From Verrucomicrobiota bacterium (GTDB taxonomy: Bacteria; Verrucomicrobiota; Verrucomicrobiia; Limisphaerales; J093): a DNA stretch of 10,263 nucleotides. A program made the translations under genes and the position numbers. The notes under the pieces are model-generated. The model made no database searches and had not been told where the DNA came from. It was given only the letters and a program-made list of their open reading frames with translations. Numbering within the stretch: position 1 is the first letter of the stretch; every line of letters starts with the position of its first letter. Shown here in pieces: positions 1-5,315 of this stretch. Location of the stretch: assembly GCA_003695015.1 (NCBI GenBank), contig RFJD01000234.1, forward strand, positions 1 to 10,263. Reading direction: 5' to 3'.

Positions 1-1209
1 CGCGTGGCCGTCATCACCAACGCCGGCGGGCCTGGCATCATGGCCGCCGACGCCGCCGAAACCGTCGGCCTCCGCCTCCTCAGCACCTCCGAGGCGACCC
101 GCGAGAAGCTCCGCCCCAAGCTCCCGCCCACCGCCGCCTTGGGCAACCCGGTGGACGTCATCGGCGACGCCGAACCGGATCGCTACATCGCCGCCTTCGA
201 AATCCTGCAGGAGGACGAGGACATCGACGCGATCATCGTGGTCGCCACGCCGCAGAACATGACCCGGCCGCTGGAACTGGCGGAGAAACTGGCCGCGGCC
301 CACAAGGGCCACAAACCGCTGCTGACCGCCTTCATGGGCGGCGAGGAAGTGGCCGCCGCCAAGGCCCGCCTCATGGAGCTGGGCATTCCGAACTACCCCT
401 CACCCGACCGCGCCGTGGCGGCCCTCAAGGCCATGTGCGACTACGCCGCCTGGCGCCGCCGGCCCACCCGCATCGTCACCCGGTTTCCGGTCAACCGGCG
501 CCGGGTGGACCGCGTCATCCAATGGCACATCCGCAGCGGCATCAGCCAGGTCGGCGAGGTCGAAGGCAAGGAAATCCTGCGCGCCTACGACTTCAACATC
601 CTGGACGGCGGTCTGGCCACCAGCGCCGAGGAGGCCGTGGACATCGCCAACCGCATCGGCTACCCGGTGGTGCTGAAGATTTCCTCCCCGGACATCATCC
701 ACAAATCCGACTTCGGCGGCGTCCGCGTCAACTTGGCCAACGCCGAACAGGTCCGGGACGCCTGGGACCTGATGATGCTGCGGGTTCAACGCCGCGCCCC
801 CAAGGCCCACATCCGCGGCGCCTATGTCGAAAAAATGGGGCCGCGCGGACGGGAGGTCATCCTGGGCATGACCCGCGATCCACAGTTCGGGCCGATGCTG
901 ATGTTCGGTCTGGGCGGCATCTTCGTCGAGGTCATGAAGGACGTGACCTTCCACTTGGCGCCCATCACGCGGGATGAGGCCATGCAGATGCTGATGGGCA
1001 CCCGCTCCTATGCCCTGTTGAAGGGCGCCCGCGGCCAGGCCCCGGTGGACCTGATGGAACTGGCCACCGCCCTCCAGCGCATCAGCCAGCTCGCCACCGA
1101 CTATCCCGAGATTCAGGAACTCGACATCAACCCGTTCATCGTCGGCGAGATCGGCACCGAAGCCTACGTGGCCGACGCCCGCATGACCCTGGCTTTGCCC
1201 TCCAAGTAA
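1..1209 (+). CDS. ADP-forming acetate/acyl-CoA ligase, C-terminal part (5' end outside window)
   Basis: The reading frame is already open at base 1 and runs 402 codons to TAA at 1207-1209, so the start and the N-terminal CoA-binding Rossmann domain lie upstream. Residues 1 to about 140 (counted from base 1) are the end of the succinyl-CoA-ligase-like domain, opening with the typical VITNAGGPGIMAADAAE segment. A linker of about 35 residues follows, then an ATP-grasp domain at about 175-395, with HKSDFGGV (His234), GLGGIFVE and ELDINPF. In NDP-forming acetyl-CoA synthetases the His of this HKSD motif is, from memory, the second phosphohistidine that passes phosphate to ADP; the first lies upstream of the window. 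The enzyme would interconvert acetyl- or acyl-CoA + ADP + Pi with acid + ATP + CoA in the cytoplasm. Pat/YfiQ-type protein acetyltransferases share this architecture but carry a C-terminal GNAT domain, which this chain lacks. The next gene starts 12 nt downstream, so co-transcription is likely. Substrate range cannot be read from the sequence. Confidence 0.93.
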   Translation, partial: RVAVITNAGGPGIMAADAAETVGLRLLSTSEATREKLRPKLPPTAALGNPVDVIGDAEPDRYIAAFEILQEDEDIDAIIVVATPQNMTRPLELAEKLAAAHKGHKPLLTAFMGGEEVAAAKARLMELGIPNYPSPDRAVAALKAMCDYAAWRRRPTRIVTRFPVNRRRVDRVIQWHIRSGISQVGEVEGKEILRAYDFNILDGGLATSAEEAVDIANRIGYPVVLKISSPDIIHKSDFGGVRVNLANAEQVRDAWDLMMLRVQRRAPKAHIRGAYVEKMGPRGREVILGMTRDPQFGPMLMFGLGGIFVEVMKDVTFHLAPITRDEAMQMLMGTRSYALLKGARGQAPVDLMELATALQRISQLATDYPEIQELDINPFIVGEIGTEAYVADARMTLALPSK

Positions 1210-1221
1210 TCCGCATCCCCC

Positions 1222-3090
1222 ATGAAGACCCGCTACGACGTCAACTGGCAGGAGAAATACCGGGACTCGATCACCACGGCCGAGAAAGCCGTGGCGCGCA
1301 TCCGTCCCGGCCAGCGCATTTTCGTCGGCACCGGCTGCGCCGAACCTCTCCAGCTCGTTCGCGCCCTGACCCAGCGCGCCTCCGAACTGCCCGACACCGA
1401 GATCGTCCATCTCCTGACCTTTGGGGAGGCCCCTTACGCCCACAAGGAGATGGCCCAGTACTTCCGGGTCAACAGCTTCTTCATCGCCGAGAACGTCCGC
1501 GACATCATCCAAGAAGGCTTGGGCGACTACACCCCCATCCATCTCTCGGACCTGCCGCGGCTGATCGATTCCGGCCAGTTGCCCTTGGACGTCGCCCTCA
1601 TCCAAGTCTCGCCCCCGGACGAAAAGGGCATGTGCAGCCTGGGCATCTCGGTGGACGTGGTCAAAACCGCCGCCGAGAACGCCTCCCTCGTGATCGCCCA
1701 GGTCAACCCCAACATGCCCCGCACCCACGGCGACTCGCTGCTGCACGTCTATGACATGGACCTGTTGGTGCCGGTGGACGATCCGCTGATCGAGGTGCCT
1801 CCCGTCGAATTGACCGAGGAAACCCGCCAGATCGGGGAGAACATCGCCTCTCTCATCGATGACGGCTCGACCATCGAGGTCGGCATCGGCCGCATCCCCC
1901 AGGCCCTGCTTGCCTTCCTCAAGGACAAGAAGGACTTGGGCATTCACACCGAGATGATCTCCGACCGCATCATCGACCTGATCGAGTGCGGCGCGGTCAC
2001 CGGGGCCCGCAAGACCGTGGATCGCGGCAAGGTCGTCACCAGCTTCTGCCTCGGCACCAAGCGGCTCTACGACTACATCGACGACAACCCGGTCTTCTCC
2101 TTCCGGCCCACCGAGTACGTCAACGACCCCTACGTCATCCGCCAGCAGCACAAAATGGTGGCGGTCAACGTGGCGTTGGAGGTGGACCTGACCGGGCAGG
2201 TGTGCGCCGACTCGATCGGCACGAAGTTCTTCTCCGGTGTCGGCGGCCAGGTGGACTTCAACCGCGGCGCGGCCAAGGCCCACGGCGGCAAGGCCATCAT
2301 CGCCCTGCCCTCCACCGCCAAGGGCGGCACGGTCTCCCGCATCGTCACCCGCCTGAGCCCCGGCGCGGGCGTGGTCACCACCCGGGCCGGCGTCCATTAT
2401 GTCGTCACCGAATACGGCGTGGCCTATCTCCACGGCAAGAGCATCCAGGAACGGGCCTTGGCGCTGATCTCGATCGCCCATCCCAAGTTCCGCGCCCAGC
2501 TTCTGCGCGAGGCCATCGAGGCCAAATACCTCTCCGCGTCGATGGCCGACATCGAGGGCAAGATTCACGTCGGTCCCAAGGAGCTGCGCACCACCTACAT
2601 CACCCCGGAGGGCATCGCGATCAATTTCCGGCCCATCCACCCCACCGACGAACCCCGGATGCGGGATCTGTTCTACAAGCTCAGCCAGCAGACCATCTAC
2701 TACCGGTTCATGAGCTTCACCAAGATCATCCCGCGCAAGCAGATCCAGGATTTCGTCTATATCGACCACCGCAACGACGTCACCATCGTGGGCACCCTCG
2801 AGGAGGCGCATGGCGAGGAGGTGGTGGCGGTCGGCAGCTACTACCTCGACCCCAAGACCAACCTGGCGGAGGTGGCGTTCGTGGTGGCCGACCAGTGGCA
2901 AAACCAAGGCATCGGCACCTTCCTGCTCCAGTACCTGATCCGCATCGCCCGGCGCAACGGCATCCGCGGGTTCACCGCCGAGGTCTTGGCGGAAAACAAG
3001 GCCATGCAGGCGGTGTTCAACAAGTCCAACTGCCGGATCCACAGCCAGATCAGCGGCAACGTGGTCAGCTACCGGCTCGAGTTCGAATAA
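1222..3090 (+). CDS. Acetyl-CoA hydrolase/CoA-transferase with C-terminal GNAT domain
   Basis: A 622-residue cytoplasmic fusion protein. Residues 1 to about 200 match the N-terminal and about 205-440 the C-terminal acetyl-CoA hydrolase/transferase domains. Visible motifs are GIGRIPQA (221-228), HTEMISD (242-248), GVGGQVDF (339-346) and TEYGVAYL (396-403). Glu244 in HTEM is, from memory, at the position of the catalytic Glu of 4-hydroxybutyrate/butyryl-CoA transferases, which forms a glutamyl-CoA thioester. Many relatives have Gly after Ser-Asp; here it is Arg249. Residues about 468-620 are a GNAT domain with the acetyl-CoA pyrophosphate-binding motif QNQGIG (560-565). Its LSQQTIYYRF stretch resembles the GNAT of Pat-type protein acetyltransferases. 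Expected role: moving CoA between acetyl-CoA and other acids (or hydrolysing it), plus acetylation of an unknown amine, probably a protein lysine. The ATG at 1222 is chosen because the conserved sequence begins there and the ligase gene stops at 1209. No purine-rich ribosome site precedes it, so translation may be coupled. This fusion is a known family; the exact acids used are unknown. Confidence 0.95.
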   Translation: MKTRYDVNWQEKYRDSITTAEKAVARIRPGQRIFVGTGCAEPLQLVRALTQRASELPDTEIVHLLTFGEAPYAHKEMAQYFRVNSFFIAENVRDIIQEGLGDYTPIHLSDLPRLIDSGQLPLDVALIQVSPPDEKGMCSLGISVDVVKTAAENASLVIAQVNPNMPRTHGDSLLHVYDMDLLVPVDDPLIEVPPVELTEETRQIGENIASLIDDGSTIEVGIGRIPQALLAFLKDKKDLGIHTEMISDRIIDLIECGAVTGARKTVDRGKVVTSFCLGTKRLYDYIDDNPVFSFRPTEYVNDPYVIRQQHKMVAVNVALEVDLTGQVCADSIGTKFFSGVGGQVDFNRGAAKAHGGKAIIALPSTAKGGTVSRIVTRLSPGAGVVTTRAGVHYVVTEYGVAYLHGKSIQERALALISIAHPKFRAQLLREAIEAKYLSASMADIEGKIHVGPKELRTTYITPEGIAINFRPIHPTDEPRMRDLFYKLSQQTIYYRFMSFTKIIPRKQIQDFVYIDHRNDVTIVGTLEEAHGEEVVAVGSYYLDPKTNLAEVAFVVADQWQNQGIGTFLLQYLIRIARRNGIRGFTAEVLAENKAMQAVFNKSNCRIHSQISGNVVSYRLEFE

Positions 3091-3118
3091 CCCCAAAGCC
3101 GGCTCCGCCTTTCACCGA

Positions 3119-3147
3119 CGGCGCCCTCCGGGGCGCCGCTTGCTTTC
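3119..3147 (+). terminator. Hairpin terminator after the CoA ligase/CoA-transferase operon
   Basis: An 8-bp all-G/C perfect stem (3119-3126 with 3131-3138) closes a UCCG loop between C and G, that is a C(UNCG)G tetraloop, one of the most stable RNA loops. It lies 28 nt after the stop codon at 3090. The following CTTGCTTTC is only moderately T-rich, so this may be a weak intrinsic terminator or a 3'-end stabilising hairpin. Its place between two unrelated transcription units, just ahead of a promoter-like sequence, supports a terminator role. Confidence 0.6.
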
Positions 3148-3183
3148 ACGGACCGGAAATGCCGCCCCCGCCAGCCCCGCCGG

Positions 3184-3212
3184 TTGACGCGGCTCCCCCG
3201 GATTGTTACAAA
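3184..3212 (+). promoter_or_regulatory. Sigma70-like promoter for pyrH
   Basis: TTGACG (3184-3189, 5 of 6 to the -35 consensus), a 17-nt spacer, then TACAAA (3207-3212, 4 of 6), preceded by TG one base upstream (3204-3205), an extended -10 element. Such A/T-rich hexamers at ideal spacing stand out in this G+C-rich intergenic region. The start of transcription would be near 3219, giving a leader of about 158 nt before the pyrH ATG. The same -35 hexamer and spacing recur ahead of frr. Confidence 0.55.
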
Positions 3213-3253
3213 GCCGGCGTGCCTTGTCGGAGCGGTCCAACGGCGGCGGGTCG

Positions 3254-3290
3254 GCGGAGCGAATGTCTCCGCGCCCGGCGGTTTCGCCGG
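3254..3290 (+). promoter_or_regulatory. Two consecutive hairpins in the pyrH leader
   Basis: In the predicted pyrH 5' leader, GCGGAG (3254-3259) can pair with CTCCGC (3267-3272) around a 7-nt loop. Two bases further on, CCGGCG (3275-3280) pairs perfectly with CGCCGG (3285-3290) around a GTTT loop. Neither is followed by a T run, so they are not obvious attenuators. They could affect leader stability or initiation, or be chance pairings in G+C-rich DNA. The rest of the leader (3291-3376) shows no recognisable element and no ribosome-binding site. Confidence 0.25.
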
Positions 3291-3376
3291 AGCAGCCGCA
3301 CGCCGCAAGACCCCGCGGGACGCTCCGTTTCCCGCCGTGCCGCCGATCCTCCGCCACCGTGGCCCCGATTCGTCCC

Positions 3377-4102
3377 ATGAGTGAATCCCCCTCTCCCAAG
3401 TATCGCCGCATCCTGTTGAAACTCACCGGTGAAGCCATGGGTGACGCCGCCGGTGTGGGCATCAGCATCGACCGCATCCACCGCATTGCCTCGGAAATCC
3501 GGGAAGTCCACCGGTTGAACGTCCAGGTCGGGATCGTGGTGGGCGGAGGCAACATTTTCCGGGGCATCCAGGGCAGCCGCAAGGGCATCGAGCGGGCCAC
3601 CGGGGACCAAATGGGCATGCTGGCCACGGTGATCAACGCCCTGGCCCTCCAGGACGCCCTGGAGAAGCAGGAAGTGCCCACCCGGGTCCAAACCGCCTTC
3701 GCCGTCACCCAGATGGCCGAATTGTTCATCCGCCGCCGGGCGGTCCGCCATCTCGAGAAGGGCCGGGTGGTGGTCTTCGCCGGCGGAACGGGCAACCCCT
3801 ACTTCTCGACCGACACCGCCGCCGCCCTGCGGGCCAGCGAAATCGGCGCCGAGGTCATCCTCAAGGGCACCAAGGTGGATGGCATCTACGACGCCGACCC
3901 GGTCAGCAACCCGGAGGCCAGGCGCTTCGACCGCATCACCTACCAAGAGGCCATCGCCCGCCGGCTCAAGGTCATGGACACCTCGGCCTTCTCGATGTGC
4001 ATGGACAACCACATGCCGATCATCGTCTTCGACGCCTTCGAACCGGGGAACATCCGGCGCATCGTCCAAGGCGAACCCTTGGGAACGTTGGTCACGGATT
4101 GA
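3377..4102 (+). CDS. pyrH: UMP kinase
   Basis: A 241-residue cytoplasmic amino-acid-kinase-fold enzyme of usual bacterial UMP-kinase length. It phosphorylates UMP to UDP with ATP, an essential step of pyrimidine nucleotide synthesis, as a hexamer typically activated by GTP and inhibited by UTP. Motifs in order: RILLKLTGEAMG near the N-terminus (usually LKLSGEA), VGGGNIFRG (55-63), TGDQMGMLATVINALALQDAL (from 75), GTGNPYFSTD (137-146), KVDGIYDADP (166-175) and a C-terminal MDTSAFSMCMDN stretch. Arg62 and Asp77 fall at the same numbers as the E. coli residues that, from memory, are involved in allosteric control by GTP/UTP, so normal regulation is plausible. The ATG at 3377 is chosen because conservation starts a few residues later. 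In-frame starts further up (ATG 3263, TTG 3203) would add an Arg/Pro-rich tail and lie in the leader or promoter. No clear Shine-Dalgarno sequence precedes the ATG. frr follows after 70 nt, a common bacterial pairing; rpsB and tsf, frequent upstream partners, are absent here. Confidence 0.97.
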   Translation: MSESPSPKYRRILLKLTGEAMGDAAGVGISIDRIHRIASEIREVHRLNVQVGIVVGGGNIFRGIQGSRKGIERATGDQMGMLATVINALALQDALEKQEVPTRVQTAFAVTQMAELFIRRRAVRHLEKGRVVVFAGGTGNPYFSTDTAAALRASEIGAEVILKGTKVDGIYDADPVSNPEARRFDRITYQEAIARRLKVMDTSAFSMCMDNHMPIIVFDAFEPGNIRRIVQGEPLGTLVTD

Positions 4103-4127
4103 CGCCCGGAAGCCCGGAATCTATATC
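4099..4127 (+). promoter_or_regulatory. Internal sigma70-like promoter for frr, overlapping the pyrH stop
   Basis: TTGACG (4099-4104), a 17-nt spacer and TATATC (4122-4127) form a good sigma70-like promoter. The TGA of the -35 hexamer is the pyrH stop codon (4100-4102). Transcription would begin near 4134, about 39 nt before the frr ATG. The -35 hexamer and spacing equal those of the promoter ahead of pyrH. frr could therefore be expressed both from the pyrH promoter and on its own. Confidence 0.55.
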
Positions 4128-4172
4128 GGGACGCGCGACACAGGAACCGAACCGAGAACCATCAACGCCGTT

Positions 4173-4733
4173 ATGCCCATCAAAGAGATCCTCAAGGAAG
4201 CCCGGGAAAAGATGCAGAAGACCGAGCAGGTCCTGCTCCACGAGTTTGCCGGCATCCGCACCGGCAAGGCCTCGCCCACCTTGGTCGAGAACGTGATGGC
4301 GGAGGTGTACGGCTCCCAGATGCGCATCCGCGAACTGGCCGCCATCACCACCCCCGAGCCACGCATCCTGGTCATCACCCCGTGGGACGCCTCCACCGTC
4401 CATGCCATCGAAAAGGCCATCCAAAAGGCCAACCTCGGCCTCAATCCCTCCGTGGACGGCAAGATCATCCGCATCGTCTTCCCCGAGTTGAGCACCGAAC
4501 GGCGCGAGGAGTTCAAGAAGGTGGCTCGCAAGATGGCGGAAGAGGCGCGCGTGGCCGTCCGCCACGTCCGCCGCGACGCCATCGAACGGCTCAAGAAGGA
4601 AGCCAAGGCCGGGGGCGTCGGCGAGGACGAGGAAAAACACGCCGAAAAGGAGGTCCAGAAGCTCACCGACGACTTCATCAAGAAGATCGACGAGCACTTG
4701 GCCCACAAGGAAGAGGAGATCATGACGGTCTGA
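4173..4733 (+). CDS. frr: Ribosome recycling factor
   Basis: A 186-residue protein, essentially the length of E. coli RRF (185). With EF-G it splits the post-termination ribosome so that subunits can be reused; it is essential in most bacteria. Domain I (three-helix bundle) is formed by about residues 1-30 and 106-186, and domain II by about 31-105. Family signatures are RTGKASP (29-35), STERREEF (107-114) and VRHVRRDA (129-136), the last carrying the conserved Arg residues used for 50S contact. The C-terminal helix ends KKIDEHLAHKEEEIMTV, matching the usual KKIEALLAxKExEIM pattern. The ATG at 4173 gives the canonical N-terminus (MPIKEILKEAREKM). Upstream there is only a weak purine patch (GAGAA, about 15 nt away). 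The gene lies 70 nt after pyrH, with its own promoter-like sequence in between and a strong terminator 33 nt after the stop. Confidence 0.97.
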   Translation: MPIKEILKEAREKMQKTEQVLLHEFAGIRTGKASPTLVENVMAEVYGSQMRIRELAAITTPEPRILVITPWDASTVHAIEKAIQKANLGLNPSVDGKIIRIVFPELSTERREEFKKVARKMAEEARVAVRHVRRDAIERLKKEAKAGGVGEDEEKHAEKEVQKLTDDFIKKIDEHLAHKEEEIMTV

Positions 4734-4765
4734 AGGCCGCCTCATCCCGGGCCTCGGGAAGTGAC

Positions 4766-4799
4766 CAGCGGGATCCCCCGGCGGGATCCCGTTGTGTTT
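4766..4799 (+). terminator. Rho-independent terminator of pyrH-frr
   Basis: A 12-bp stem pairs 4766-4777 with 4783-4794, with one G-U pair and a 5-nt loop (CCGGC); the core arms are CGGGATCCC and GGGATCCCG. The descending arm runs into TTGTGTTTG, a modest T tract in the plus direction. It sits between the frr stop (4733) and the stop of the convergent division gene (4803). On the minus strand the stem also forms but has no T tract, so termination there would be weaker. Confidence 0.75.
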
Positions 4800-4802
4800 G
4801 CC

Positions 4803-5144
4803 TCAACGATCGGGCGACGGATCTGGCGGGGAGGAGGTCTGCTCCCGCGACGCCGGAACCCAATAGATCACCGCCTCGCCCGGACGGGCGTAACCCAACC
4901 ACGCCCGCGCGGCCCGCTCCACCGCCTTGGGGTCGGTCTGCAATTGGCGGATGCGGAAGTCCAGGATGGTGATCTCCTTTTCGAAGCGTTGAATCTGACG
5001 TTCCAGCTCGAGCTTCCGTTGCTGGAGGCGTTGCTGGGCTTGAATCTCCGGGAGACAATGGAACGCGCTGCCCACCAGAATCAGCAGCACCAACACCGCC
5101 AAGCCGATGTTGCCGAGCCAGTTCCACGTCGCCGGGCGCGCCAT
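4803..5144 (-). CDS. FtsB/DivIC-type septum formation initiator protein
   Basis: A 113-residue single-pass membrane protein. A short cytoplasmic N-terminus is followed by a transmembrane segment at about residues 10-28 (LGNIGLAVLVLLILVGSAF). A Gln/Arg/Glu/Leu-rich coiled coil spans about 33-70 with regular hydrophobic spacing. Residues 71-96 match the family's C-terminal signature (DPKAVERAARAWLGYARPGEAVIYWV, split here as DPKAVERAARAWLG and YARPGEAVIYWV). The last 17 residues are a Ser/Pro/Asp-rich tail. FtsB/DivIC proteins bind FtsL and FtsQ/DivIB in the divisome and help activate septal peptidoglycan synthesis; FtsB versus DivIC cannot be decided from one sequence. The ATG at 5144 gives a good membrane-anchor N-terminus and is preceded by GGGGTAGG (5163-5156) at 11 nt, the clearest ribosome-binding site in the window. 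The gene converges with frr and diverges from the CotH-type gene, so it is apparently monocistronic; I could not identify a convincing promoter. Confidence 0.9.
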   Translation of the reverse strand: MARPATWNWLGNIGLAVLVLLILVGSAFHCLPEIQAQQRLQQRKLELERQIQRFEKEITILDFRIRQLQTDPKAVERAARAWLGYARPGEAVIYWVPASREQTSSPPDPSPDR

Positions 5145-5155
5145 ATGCCGGGCAA

Positions 5156-5171
5156 CCTACCCCCGAAGGGG
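5156..5171 (-). promoter_or_regulatory. UUCG hairpin abutting the division gene's ribosome-binding site
   Basis: Read on the minus strand, CCCC (5171-5168), UUCG (5167-5164) and GGGG (5163-5160) form a short stem with a very stable C(UUCG)G tetraloop. Its 3' arm is the first half of the GGGGUAGG ribosome-binding site of the FtsB/DivIC-like gene; the AGG core (5158-5156) stays free. The stem has only four to five pairs, so an effect on translation is speculative. Confidence 0.25.
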
Positions 5172-5247
5172 CGCCTCTGAGAAGCACAAACCAAGCCGGC
5201 CGATCCGCCTGATCCAACGCCGCCGCTCCATCCGGGCTCCTTTTCCG

Positions 5248-5276
5248 CTGACCTCCGGACCCCCGGCCGGCATACT
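5248..5276 (+). promoter_or_regulatory. Possible promoter of the CotH/lamin-tail gene
   Basis: CTGACC (5248-5253), a 17-nt spacer and CATACT (5271-5276) each match 4 of 6 consensus bases at ideal spacing. Transcription would start near 5283, about 33 nt before the ATG at 5316, which also argues against the upstream in-frame ATG at 5286. It is weaker than the pyrH and frr promoters. The rest of the 171-nt divergent region (5145-5315) shows no other clear element. Confidence 0.3.
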
Positions 5277-5315
5277 CCTGCCCAAATGGCCCCGAAGTTG
5301 CTGGATCACCACGGC

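Noticed and set aside
400..3096. An 898-codon open frame on the minus strand opposite the CoA ligase and CoA-transferase genes
   Set aside because: Same explanation: both plus-strand genes share one frame, and the antisense frame is in register with them, ending at a plus-strand TCA serine codon (400-402). The plus-strand proteins have clear catalytic motifs; the antisense product has none.
3203..3376. N-terminal extension of UMP kinase from TTG 3203 or ATG 3263
   Set aside because: The added residues are Arg/Pro-rich and unlike any UMP kinase N-terminus. TTG 3203 lies within the predicted promoter, and ATG 3263 has a GGAG only 3 nt away and sits in a hairpin loop. The ATG at 3377 gives the usual family length.
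1986..3380. A 464-codon plus-strand frame overlapping the CoA-transferase gene and the following gap
   Set aside because: The product is an Arg/Gly/Pro/His-rich out-of-frame shadow of the CoA-transferase/GNAT coding sequence, with no domain and no initiation signal.
4111..4130. Hairpin CCCG/CGGG around the TATATC stretch after pyrH, as a possible terminator
   Set aside because: Only four pairs with a 10-nt loop and no T tract; the hexamers there fit a promoter for frr better.
4720..5217. A 165-codon minus-strand frame overlapping the division gene
   Set aside because: It is an out-of-frame shadow. The 113-codon frame at 4803-5144 has a membrane anchor, coiled coil and the family C-terminal signature; this one has only low-complexity sequence.
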